The notes below the pieces were generated by a model. That model did not search any database. It had not been told where the DNA came from and worked only from the letters and a program-made list of their open reading frames with translations. Source: Synergistaceae bacterium UBA6101 (lineage in GTDB: Bacteria > Synergistota > Synergistia > Synergistales > Synergistaceae). Taken from it: 61,615 nt of DNA. Positions within the stretch are counted from its first letter, which is position 1, and every line of letters begins with the position of its first letter. The position numbers and the translations under genes are program-made. Below are positions 9,949 through 17,521 of this stretch, one piece after another. The stretch is taken from NCBI GenBank assembly GCA_002428495.1, contig DIWR01000002.1, forward strand, positions 1 to 61,615, written 5' to 3'.

Positions 9949-9995
9949 TCTCTGCTGCCTCCTTCAGATAGCACAAAAACTATATTTGATGAATT

Positions 9996-10721
9996 TTAAT
10001 CCATATCAGTGAAAAAAGTAACCAGTTTATTTAACTCATCAGTATATAAAGATGATCTTTCCTGTGATCCTGACCATTCAATAAATTTATCATGGTTCAA
10101 AAGAGCGGCAAACCTGAGGGATCTGAGCTCTTCAGCATCAAGGTCATTCTTATTTGTACCTGAACAGGAGGCACAAATAAGACCGTCGTTGGTCCATCTT
10201 GCCCCTGAATCAAGTTTTGAACCGCAATTTACACAATACTGAAGCGATGGCGCGAGACCTGACTCTTTTAGCAGCTTCCATGTAAACCTGTACTCAATTA
10301 TGTCTACCGGGCAGTTTTCTTTGATCAGCAGCATCGATGACCACAATAATGTAAGGATATTATTGCTTTCATGTCTGACCATCAGGGTCTTGGAAAGCCT
10401 TTTGTATAACTTCAGAGCTGATTTCAATTTTTCCGCAGAACATCTAAGAGAAATAAAGTCTTCCTTTACTTCAGCTCCCTGCAGATAGAGCCTGGCAGGG
10501 CTCTGATACAGATCGAACTCTGCCCATACAAGCGGTTCTATTGCACCGCCAAATCTGCATTTGGTTTTTGATGCAGGTGCGCTTACCCAAATTGGCCCCA
10601 TGTCCCTTAAAAAAAGCAGAAGGGATTGCCCCTCTCCTGAGGAATCCCTTCTCTGCAGGACGGTCCCTACATTCTTATAATACCCCTGAGGAAGTTTATC
10701 TGTTTCAAACGAAGATATCAA
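9996..10721 (-). CDS. recO: DNA repair protein RecO
   Basis: RecO anneals single strands and, with RecR/RecF, loads RecA onto SSB-coated DNA. The 241-aa protein has an N-terminal OB-type beta region (GTVLQRRDSSGEGQSLLLFL) and a central helical domain. A C-terminal zinc-finger pair is visible, CVNCGSKL...GLICASC (two CxxC). The sequence is divergent, as usual for RecO, so the call rests on the zinc motif, length and era-recO synteny. The start is TTG at 10721, overlapping the era stop by four bases (TTGA). Confidence 0.88.
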   Translation of the reverse strand: MISSFETDKLPQGYYKNVGTVLQRRDSSGEGQSLLLFLRDMGPIWVSAPASKTKCRFGGAIEPLVWAEFDLYQSPARLYLQGAEVKEDFISLRCSAEKLKSALKLYKRLSKTLMVRHESNNILTLLWSSMLLIKENCPVDIIEYRFTWKLLKESGLAPSLQYCVNCGSKLDSGARWTNDGLICASCSGTNKNDLDAEELRSLRFAALLNHDKFIEWSGSQERSSLYTDELNKLVTFFTDMD

Positions 10722-11653
10722 AAACTATACCCCAGTCGTCGCAGTTCTTCCTGTGACTTTCTCCATCCCGGCTTGACCTTTACCCAAAGCTGGAGATATA
10801 TCGGATAACCAAATTTCTCTTCAAGCTCTTTCCTTGCAGCCATTCCTATCGTTTTAAGCTTTGCTCCGGATCTTCCTATTATTATCGCCTTCTGCCCCTC
10901 ACGGTCAACTATTATCGTTGCTCTGATCTCACAGGTCTTGAGCTCCGGGTACTCTTCAGGGCTTTTGAACTCCTCTACCACAACGGCAGTTCCGTGGGGA
11001 ACTTCCTGATCGGTAAAATTCAATATTTTTTCCCTTATCACCTCGGCAGCCAGGAATCGTTCAGTTGCATCCATGAGCATATCTGCGGGATATATTGGAG
11101 GCTGCATAGGAAGCATTCCGCTTAAAGTCTCGATAAATACATCCATATTTGTTCCTTTTTTTGCAGAAAGCGGTACTACAGCGGCAGGGGTGATCCTCGT
11201 CTCGTACATTTCCACCGTCTTCCAGAAAACTTCCTGGTCAGAAAACTTGTCGATCTTATTTACGGCCAGAACTATCGGGGCGGTGCAATTGGAAAGGAAT
11301 TCCAATATAAGCTCTTCTTTTTCTCCGATCGTACGGTCCCCCGCTTCAACTACAAAGCAGATCAGATCCACCTGTGAAAGGGTTTTGGACGCCTCTTTCA
11401 CCATAAAGTCCCCAAGCACATGCTTAGGTTTATGTATTCCGGGAGTGTCAACAAATATGATCTGTTCCTTCTCCGTGGTCAATATGCATCGTATCGCATT
11501 CCTCGTCGTCTGAGGTTTGGATGAGACAGCCGCGACCTTTTCCTTCAGGAGTGTATTGATTATTGAAGATTTGCCAACGTTAGGACGTCCGAGAAGCGCT
11601 ACGAAACCGCATCTGTACTCCTTATCTTCATTTTTAATAATATTATTTGTCAT
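10718..11653 (-). CDS. era: GTPase Era
   Basis: Essential GTPase that binds the 3' end of 16S rRNA and checks 30S maturation. G1 GRPNVGKSS, G3 DTPGIHKP and G4 NKID are all present. The C-terminal KH domain includes IIVDREGQKAIIIGRSGAKLKTIG. At 311 aa it is standard length. AAGGAGAG lies 7 nt upstream of ATG 11653. It overlaps cdd by 11 nt and recO by 4 nt, and its RNA-processing partner ybeY is two genes upstream. Confidence 0.97.
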   Translation of the reverse strand: MTNNIIKNEDKEYRCGFVALLGRPNVGKSSIINTLLKEKVAAVSSKPQTTRNAIRCILTTEKEQIIFVDTPGIHKPKHVLGDFMVKEASKTLSQVDLICFVVEAGDRTIGEKEELILEFLSNCTAPIVLAVNKIDKFSDQEVFWKTVEMYETRITPAAVVPLSAKKGTNMDVFIETLSGMLPMQPPIYPADMLMDATERFLAAEVIREKILNFTDQEVPHGTAVVVEEFKSPEEYPELKTCEIRATIIVDREGQKAIIIGRSGAKLKTIGMAARKELEEKFGYPIYLQLWVKVKPGWRKSQEELRRLGYSF

Positions 11654-12077
11654 TTTTAGTCTCTCCTTTCCCGGAGAACTTAAACTGCAGCGGAAGCAGA
11701 TCGCTAAGTCTGCAGATCACCGGTCTTCCATCCTCTTCAAGCACGACAGACATATCGCTGTTAAACTCCGAAAGAAACTGTCTGCAAGCTCCGCATGGGG
11801 GACAGAACTTTCCTTCACCGCCTCCAGCAACAGCGATCGCTACAGGCTTGAGACGGCCTTCCCCTACTGCGGTCGTCATCGCATTTCTTTCCGCGCAGAT
11901 CGACAGCCCTAAACTGCCGTTTTCAACGTTGCATCCGGATACGACGCTTCCATCTTCAAAGAGTATTGCTGCCCCTACAGGAAAAGAGGAGTAAGGCACA
12001 TATGCATAGCTCCCTGCCCTCTTTGCTTCATTCAAAAGGGACTTTGCGTCAAAGCCTCTCTCTTCAGAATATTTCAT
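11643..12077 (-). CDS. cdd: Cytidine deaminase
   Basis: Deaminates (deoxy)cytidine to (deoxy)uridine for pyrimidine salvage. The small tetrameric class is indicated by about 144 aa, CNVENGSLGLSICAER (zinc Cys plus catalytic Glu) and CPPCGACRQFL (two zinc Cys). An in-frame GTG lies at 12086 but overlaps the ribosome-binding site. AAGGTG then places ATG 12077 at proper spacing. It overlaps ybeY and era in a compressed operon. Confidence 0.94.
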   Translation of the reverse strand: MKYSEERGFDAKSLLNEAKRAGSYAYVPYSSFPVGAAILFEDGSVVSGCNVENGSLGLSICAERNAMTTAVGEGRLKPVAIAVAGGGEGKFCPPCGACRQFLSEFNSDMSVVLEEDGRPVICRLSDLLPLQFKFSGKGETKNDK

Positions 12078-12582
12078 ATCCGGCACCTTCTTTCCTGAAA
12101 AACTGATCGACCATTCTATCCTGCTTCAGCCACATTTTACGCTCTGAATCTATATCATAATGATCATACCCTATTAGATGGAGGAGACCGTGAGATATGA
12201 CCAGCACAAGTTCTTCTGCGAAGCTTTTATTATTTTCATCGGCATTCTCTGATATTTTATCAGGACATATCACTATGTCGCCAAGGGGCAGGTATTCCCA
12301 GTCTGAAGGAGGCGCGAAACGCGAATCCTCTTCCCACAAAGGAAAAGACAAAATATCTGTCGATGAATCGATTTCCCTGTAACTCAGATTCAGTTCCCTG
12401 ATCCTTTCAGGATCAACAACTGAAAGAGAGATTTCCGCACATCTGCACTCCTCCGGAAAAGACTCCTCCTTGTCAAGGACTGATGCGTAAAGGGCCTCTA
12501 TCCTCTTCAGAAAATCGTCTGTGTCAGCATTGATCCTCTCTGTTATAAGCTCTTTTCCTTCAACATCTATCTTTATTATCAT
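12064..12582 (-). CDS. ybeY: Endoribonuclease YbeY
   Basis: Single-strand endoribonuclease for 16S 3' maturation and ribosome quality control. The metal site HGLLHLIGYDH (HxxxHxxxxxH) is intact near residues 133-143, and the upstream FPLWEE...LGDIVIC region fits the family. At 172 aa it is normal. Its ATG overlaps the stop of the upstream HD phosphodiesterase gene by four bases (ATGA). The order phoH-HD-ybeY-cdd-era is common in bacteria. Confidence 0.95.
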   Translation of the reverse strand: MIIKIDVEGKELITERINADTDDFLKRIEALYASVLDKEESFPEECRCAEISLSVVDPERIRELNLSYREIDSSTDILSFPLWEEDSRFAPPSDWEYLPLGDIVICPDKISENADENNKSFAEELVLVISHGLLHLIGYDHYDIDSERKMWLKQDRMVDQFFRKEGAGYEIF

Positions 12583-14651
12583 TTGGAGCCCGGCTGTCCT
12601 TTCTTCTCAGCAGCTGCCCTGATAGAAGCGGATATTTCTTTTACCTCACGAGAGTGGTATGTAGACCTTAAAATTTCAATAAAGGATGATTCTATTACCG
12701 CCATCTCTCTCATTGTAAAGTCTACGTCCCGCAGCTGTCCTGCTTCTGTCTTCTGCTTTATGACGTTTTGCACAAGAAGTCTTAGATCGCGAATGTTATC
12801 AAATGTTTTATTTTTTGTTTTGACAGCAGCCTCGACAGAATCTGCAAGCATAACAAGAGCGGTCTCCCTTGACTGTGGGCTGGGACCTGGATACCGGAAC
12901 TGTTCCTCTGTCGTGTTTTCATCAAAAGCAAGAGCCTTTTCATAAAAATATTTTTGGACTGTTGTTCCGTGATGTTCGGCAATGAACCTTCTGAGCGTCT
13001 TGGGAAGCTTTGTCTCTTCAGCTATTTCCAGGCCGTCACGGACATGGGAAATAAGAACGAGACCTGAAAGAGAAGGAGAAAGCTCATCATGGATATTCTC
13101 CCCGCTCATTTGGTTTTCAACAAAATACCTCGGGTTTTTTAATTTTCCAATATCATGGTAATAAGCTCCGGCCTTTACCAGCAGACCGTTCATCATTAGT
13201 TTGTCTGCAGCCGCTTCAGCTAATGTACCGACCATCAGTGTATGATGGTAAGTCCCAGGAGCTTCGATCTGAAGCCTTTTAAGAAGGGGCTGTGATGGAT
13301 GGCTGAGCTCAAGGAGGCGCAGCGGTGAGATAACATCAAAAAGATTTTCCCAGATCGGCAAAAGAGCAATGACCAATGTACTCCAAAAAAGGCTGAATAC
13401 AAGAGAGAGGATGGGCAGTTGATAAGTAAAAAATAAACCTAGCCCCCAATGTACAGCTATTGAAACTGCCCCGAGGCATAGTCCTAAAAAGAACAGGTTT
13501 CTCCATATCGTTACCCTGTGGTTTGGCGGGTCAAGGAAAAGGATCCTGCCTATGCTCGCAGAGAAAGATGCCATAATGCAGCCAAGCGCCACGATCCCGG
13601 GATTGGTGCCAAAAGCTATCATAACGCTGATGATCCCGCCGCCCATTACAATGTGGTAAGAGAGAGAGACCGGAATAGTCAGACATAGCCAGCCGGTCAT
13701 CCCTAAAACGGCCATTGAATAACCACCCGTCCTGGCAAACATAAGTTCAAGGGACCATGACACAGCAAGGATGACTGATATGTATAACCACTGACGGAAA
13801 GACAGCTTCTCTTTAAGGCCGTTTTCTATCCAGACAGGCCAGAAGCTCCATAGGATGATCGCGCCAAGGATAAAGATCAAATGTTTGAAAGGAAACCTGG
13901 AATCGGGATATCCCTGCGATGCGAGCAATTTTGCAAGTGAGGGCGTCACTACCTGGCCTTTTTGTACAAGCACCTCGCCCGGACGTATTTCCCTTACTAC
14001 AGGAGGTATCTGTACGGCAACATCTTCCCTCAGTCTCGACGCCATCTCTGAATCACTGTTTAATGAGGGATTGAGTACCTTATCTAATATCTGGAATGCA
14101 ACATTCTTGTCTGACTGGGTCAGCCGCACTGCAGAGAGCTCTTTCCATATCAGATCTGTCTGTACTTCCCTGTTCTGGGACTTATTCCTGATTTTTTCGG
14201 CAATATTTACAACAGCGCTTACTATGTTGCTCTGGGTAAGTTTTGGGAGCCCCGAAAAAAGTCCTAAAAGAGGATCTTGCAGCACCAGGGAATAATCTCC
14301 GGACTTTAGGAGCTCGATCTTAGCAGCAACTTCAGATGCGATCTTTTCGTCCTGCACCATGACATCGATAATTCGCGAAGCAGCTTTCCGGCGAAGTTCC
14401 AGAGTAGCAGCCCTGTCTTCATATCTTGAGGAAGTGAGGGCAAAATATGTTTTTGATGAAGTGTGTCCTATGCGATAATTTTCAAGTCTGTCGAATACGA
14501 ACCAGTTGCTTATTATAAGCAAAGATGCAACAGCAAGCAGTATCACTCTGAAAGCAATGTACTGTTTGTTGGAAGCTTTTAGTTCAAGATTGGACTTAAA
14601 CTGAGATATGAATTTTTTAATTGATGTCTGGCGCTTTTCTCCGTTGTTCAT
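12579..14651 (-). CDS. pgpH: 7TM-HD membrane phosphodiesterase, PgpH/YqfF family
   Basis: Likely hydrolyses cyclic-di-AMP. At 690 aa it has the family architecture: one N-terminal membrane anchor (about 29-48), an extracytoplasmic 7TMR-HDED region up to about residue 250, seven membrane segments (about 255-450), then a cytoplasmic HD domain. The HD site reads GTYHHTLMVGTLAEAAA and AGAYYHDIGKL, with later EHHGTT. It overlaps phoH by 35 nt and ybeY by 4 nt. The window also contains the c-di-AMP synthase dacA, so synthesis and breakdown genes are both present. Substrate specificity is inferred from the family. Confidence 0.9.
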   Translation of the reverse strand: MNNGEKRQTSIKKFISQFKSNLELKASNKQYIAFRVILLAVASLLIISNWFVFDRLENYRIGHTSSKTYFALTSSRYEDRAATLELRRKAASRIIDVMVQDEKIASEVAAKIELLKSGDYSLVLQDPLLGLFSGLPKLTQSNIVSAVVNIAEKIRNKSQNREVQTDLIWKELSAVRLTQSDKNVAFQILDKVLNPSLNSDSEMASRLREDVAVQIPPVVREIRPGEVLVQKGQVVTPSLAKLLASQGYPDSRFPFKHLIFILGAIILWSFWPVWIENGLKEKLSFRQWLYISVILAVSWSLELMFARTGGYSMAVLGMTGWLCLTIPVSLSYHIVMGGGIISVMIAFGTNPGIVALGCIMASFSASIGRILFLDPPNHRVTIWRNLFFLGLCLGAVSIAVHWGLGLFFTYQLPILSLVFSLFWSTLVIALLPIWENLFDVISPLRLLELSHPSQPLLKRLQIEAPGTYHHTLMVGTLAEAAADKLMMNGLLVKAGAYYHDIGKLKNPRYFVENQMSGENIHDELSPSLSGLVLISHVRDGLEIAEETKLPKTLRRFIAEHHGTTVQKYFYEKALAFDENTTEEQFRYPGPSPQSRETALVMLADSVEAAVKTKNKTFDNIRDLRLLVQNVIKQKTEAGQLRDVDFTMREMAVIESSFIEILRSTYHSREVKEISASIRAAAEKKGQPGSK

Positions 14652-15630
14652 AATCTTCGTAAGCCCTCACTATCCGCTGTACGATCTCATGCCGGACAAC
14701 GTCACGATTGCTCAATCTGACGAAAGCAATGCCTGGTATGTCGTTGAGGATGTTTTGTACAAGCTTCAGTCCTGATTCCTTATTGGAGGGAAGGTCGACC
14801 TGTGTTATGTCCCCTGTCACTACAGCCTTGGATCCGAAGCCCAAGCGGGTCAGGAACATTTTCATCTGCTCTGGCGTAGTGTTCTGCGCTTCGTCAAGTA
14901 TGATGAAACAGTCGTTGAGGGTCCTTCCCCTCATGTATGCCAGCGGTGCCAGTTCAATGATGCCTTTTTCAAAATATCTGTTGAATTTTTCTGTCGGCAG
15001 AAGATCGTAAAATGCATCGTAGAGTGGTCTCAGATAGGGCTCTACTTTGTCCATCAGATCACCGGGGAGATACCCCAGCCTCTCTCCCGCTTCAACTACC
15101 GGTCTGACGAGAACTATTCTGCTGACTTTTGCCGATTTTAAAAATGCCACTGCCTGCGCTACTGCAAGATATGTTTTGCCGGTGCCTGCCGGTCCGATGG
15201 CAAAAGTCACATCATTTTCTCTTATAGCTCGTGTGTATTCCTTTTGTCCGTTTGTGTAGGGACGTATGGGTTTACCCCTGTTGCTCACGCATACGACTTC
15301 ATCATAGAGAGATTTTAAATTAACGCTCTCTCCAAGCCCTATCTGGTTCAGCCCATAACGTATCTCCGCGCCGGAAAGTTTCTGTCCGTTCAGCGCAAGC
15401 TCCGCATACTGTGTAAGGAGGTTTTCAAGCCTTTTGATAAGTTCTTCGTCGTCTCCCTTTATCAGAAGGCTTGATCCCCTTGCAAAGATCTTGACCGGAA
15501 AAGCCTGCTCTACCATACGAAGTATCTCGTCATGCCCCGCAAGGAGCTTCACGATGGACTCATCGTGAGATGTGAGCGGAGTCAGACTGTTCTCTGTCAT
15601 TTTATCGTTAATCTCTTCCGTTTTTATCAT
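14617..15630 (-). CDS. phoH: PhoH-like ATPase (YbeZ type)
   Basis: Cytoplasmic ATPase of the PhoH/YbeZ family, functionally tied to YbeY in RNA/ribosome metabolism. An N-terminal KH-like region (about 30-110) is followed by Walker A FAIGPAGTGKTYLAVAQ and Walker B IILDEAQNTTPEQMKMFLTR, then VVTGDITQVDLP. Length 337 aa is close to normal. AAGGA abuts the ATG at 15630, so an in-frame ATG at 15600 (MTENSL) is a possible alternative start. Directly upstream is the mobile element 15652-15878, which separates it from nfu. Confidence 0.93.
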   Translation of the reverse strand: MIKTEEINDKMTENSLTPLTSHDESIVKLLAGHDEILRMVEQAFPVKIFARGSSLLIKGDDEELIKRLENLLTQYAELALNGQKLSGAEIRYGLNQIGLGESVNLKSLYDEVVCVSNRGKPIRPYTNGQKEYTRAIRENDVTFAIGPAGTGKTYLAVAQAVAFLKSAKVSRIVLVRPVVEAGERLGYLPGDLMDKVEPYLRPLYDAFYDLLPTEKFNRYFEKGIIELAPLAYMRGRTLNDCFIILDEAQNTTPEQMKMFLTRLGFGSKAVVTGDITQVDLPSNKESGLKLVQNILNDIPGIAFVRLSNRDVVRHEIVQRIVRAYEDYEQRRKAPDIN

Positions 15631-15639
15631 TCCTTAAAA

Positions 15640-15890
15640 ATAAATTATGCTCAACTTTCCCACCTCTTGCTACTAGTGGATTCAAAACCTCTATTTTCGT
15701 CGTCTCTAAATGTTTTTTAGCGGAGAACCAGTCCCTCAAAATATTTAAGTCGCTGGATTCCCGATCTCGAAACGCACTCGAAATAGTTCAGTCACTATGG
15801 TGATTTGTTATGTCCCTCTTTCGAGGAACAGCGTCCTTCCTGATCAAAAGCATGCGGGAAAGACGGTGGGAAAGTTGAATAAATTATGCT
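15640..15890. repeat. 12-bp flanking direct repeats (target-site duplication)
   Basis: ATAAATTATGCT occurs at 15640-15651 and again at 15879-15890, immediately outside the inverted-repeat-bounded element. The right copy contains the nfu stop codon (TTA at 15884-15886 on the plus strand). The left copy is just upstream of phoH. This is what a staggered-cut insertion would leave. Removing the element and one copy would put the nfu stop about 15 nt from phoH, a normal operon spacing. Confidence 0.75.
15652..15878. mobile_element. MITE-like non-autonomous element E2 (227 bp)
   Basis: Bounded by perfect 13-bp terminal inverted repeats, CAACTTTCCCACC at 15652-15664 and GGTGGGAAAGTTG at 15866-15878, with a 12-bp direct repeat outside. 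The interior has the family core CGCTGGATTCCCGATCTCG...GGGAAAGACGGTG, the GCACTCGAAATAGTTC module and a short stem-loop (CCTC-TTTC-GAGG). There is no open reading frame and no transposase, so movement would need an enzyme in trans. It is the cleanest copy of the intergenic family. Confidence 0.75.
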
Positions 15891-16117
15891 CTTACTACAG
15901 ATTTAACTTCAGGAACGACCTGCTTTATAGCAGCTTCAACTGTCATGCGAAGTGTCTCCTGGGCATAAGGGCACGTCCCGCATGAGCCGATAAGCTCAAC
16001 ATATAAAGTACCGCTTTCTTCGTCAAAACTTATGAAAGATACATCTCCACCGTGTGTCTTAAGTGCCGGAGACACCTTGGTATTGATCGCATCCATTATT
16101 TTTTCCTGTACTGTCAT
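15884..16117 (-). CDS. nfu: NifU-like C-terminal (Nfu) Fe-S scaffold protein
   Basis: A 77-aa stand-alone Nfu domain that carries and delivers Fe-S clusters. The cluster-binding motif is CGTCPYA (CxxC) in GSCGTCPYAQETLRM. The preceding THGGDVSFISFDEESGTLYVEL matches the family. AGGAGG lies upstream of ATG 16117. The stop codon lies inside the direct repeat flanking E2, so the insertion occurred at the very end of this gene without disrupting it. It probably once shared a transcript with phoH. Confidence 0.93.
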   Translation of the reverse strand: MTVQEKIMDAINTKVSPALKTHGGDVSFISFDEESGTLYVELIGSCGTCPYAQETLRMTVEAAIKQVVPEVKSVVRA

Positions 16118-16174
16118 TGATGATTCCTCCTGTGGTTTTTGTCTATTTCAAGCGCGTGATCCGCTTAAAAACTT

Positions 16175-16690
16175 ATTGGGATAAAAAGACCGGCAAGCGA
16201 TTGGCAAGCGTGGGCAAGCAATAGGCAAGCAGTCGTATGGTACAGCGGCGATATTACACCGCGGGAATCTGTTGCAAATCAATTGGTAATCAATGGCAAA
16301 TCGATTGTTGGAACCTAAAACCATTTCTCCGTCTCACCGGTACGATTCTCACTCCGTCTTCCCCGTATGCAACTGAGCGTGTATCCAGTTTCTTTTTGTT
16401 AAATCTTTAAAACCTGTAATAGCAAAGCTCTAAGCCGCTGGTTTCCCGATAGGAGCTCTCGGGGAACGACGGGCTAAAAATCCCATAAAGAGGCGGATCT
16501 GGATCCCGGATCAACTTCATACTGGGATGACGAAGATGGTGCTTATGTCTTACCTATTGACTACCAACTGATTTGCAACCGATTCCCGATCAACTCCCGC
16601 TTTAAGGAACTCGCCCGCCCTTACAATTGCTTCCCGATCGATTTGCAACCGATTCCCTATCGATTCCCGGCGGGAGCAACTCCCGCCGGC
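16175..16690. repeat. Pseudo-palindromic intergenic element E3, entering the mazG 3' end
   Basis: The left arm has GGCAAGC words starting at 16192, 16203, 16213 and 16224 (10-11 bp period). These are followed by a hairpin unit GCGG...CCGC and then CAAATCAATTG-type words (16270-16305). The right arm (16550-16680) carries the complementary GATTTGCAACCGATT words and ends with a strong hairpin GGCGGGAG/CTCCCGCC. The centre contains degenerate CTGGTTTCCCG...CGGGGAACGACGG and CTGGATCCCGG...CTGGGATGACG cores. The right end overlaps the last codons of mazG. Confidence 0.72.
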
Positions 16691-17493
16691 TTCTTCGCTT
16701 TTTCCCAGAATCCGTCCAGCTCATCTAAGGAAAATTCGCTCCAGGGTTTTCCTGATTCCAGGACCTCTTTCTCAACGAGCCTGAAGCGTTCGGTAAATTT
16801 AGCACAGGCTTTGTGCAGTGTGATCTCGGGATCTGCCTTCAAATGCCTTGATAAATTGGCGACCGCGAAAAGGAGATCTCCAAGCTCCTCTTCTATGTAC
16901 TCTTTCCCCGCTTCGTTGTTAATGTTTTCCTTTAGCTCTGACAGCTCTTCGTCTACCTTTGCCAACACCGGAGAGGGATCCCCTTTTGGCCAGTCAAAAC
17001 CCACTTTCCCGGCCCTTTCCTGGATCCTGTAGGCCCTCAGCAGACCGGGGATACCTCTTGGTACCCCTGCCAGAAGGGAGGTATCTTCTTTCTTTTTCTG
17101 CCTCTCCACCACCTTAATCTGTTCCCAGTTTTTTAATACATCTTCAGAATCATTTACTTCTGTATCACCAAAGACATGAGGGTGACGCCGTATAAGTTTT
17201 TCTGTAAGGTGGTCAAGCACCGCGCAGATGTCGAATTCTCCAAGCTCTTCAGCCATGCAAGAGACAAATACGACCTGCAGCATAAGATCTCCGCATTCTT
17301 CACAGATGTTGTCCCTGTTATTGTTTTCTATTGCTTCGATAAGTTCATAGGCCTCTTCAATGATATAGCGCCTCAGTGAAAGAAGATCCTGTTCCCTGTC
17401 CCAGGGACAGCCCTCAGGAGCCCTTAGGCGTTTCATTACTTCCACTAATTTTATGAATTTATCTCCGGCCGCCTGGTTTATATTCAATTCCAA
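16657..17493 (-). CDS. mazG: Nucleoside triphosphate pyrophosphohydrolase MazG
   Basis: House-cleaning enzyme hydrolysing (d)NTPs to NMP + PPi. It has two MazG domains: the N-terminal one with LRAPEGCPWDREQ, EEAYELIEAI and EECGDLMLQVVF (metal-binding ExxE...ExxD), and a second with VDEELSELKE and EEELGDLLFAVANL. At 278 aa it is standard. The start is TTG; codon 1 abuts GGGGG, so the second in-frame TTG (17487) may be used. Its last residues (PAGVAPAGNR) are encoded by repeat element E3 and are not expected to be conserved. Confidence 0.94.
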   Translation of the reverse strand: MELNINQAAGDKFIKLVEVMKRLRAPEGCPWDREQDLLSLRRYIIEEAYELIEAIENNNRDNICEECGDLMLQVVFVSCMAEELGEFDICAVLDHLTEKLIRRHPHVFGDTEVNDSEDVLKNWEQIKVVERQKKKEDTSLLAGVPRGIPGLLRAYRIQERAGKVGFDWPKGDPSPVLAKVDEELSELKENINNEAGKEYIEEELGDLLFAVANLSRHLKADPEITLHKACAKFTERFRLVEKEVLESGKPWSEFSLDELDGFWEKAKKPAGVAPAGNR

Positions 17494-17521
17494 ACCCCCT
17501 GATCTTTCTATTCTAACAGAT

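Noticed and set aside
9949..9995. T-box leader before glyQ
   Set aside because: Only 47 nt separate recO and glyQ, far too short for a T-box, and no specifier structure is seen.
16192..16235. Regularly spaced short repeats resembling a CRISPR array
   Set aside because: Period is only 10-11 bp, repeats are 7 bp, there are no spacers of 30 bp or so, and no cas genes occur in the window.
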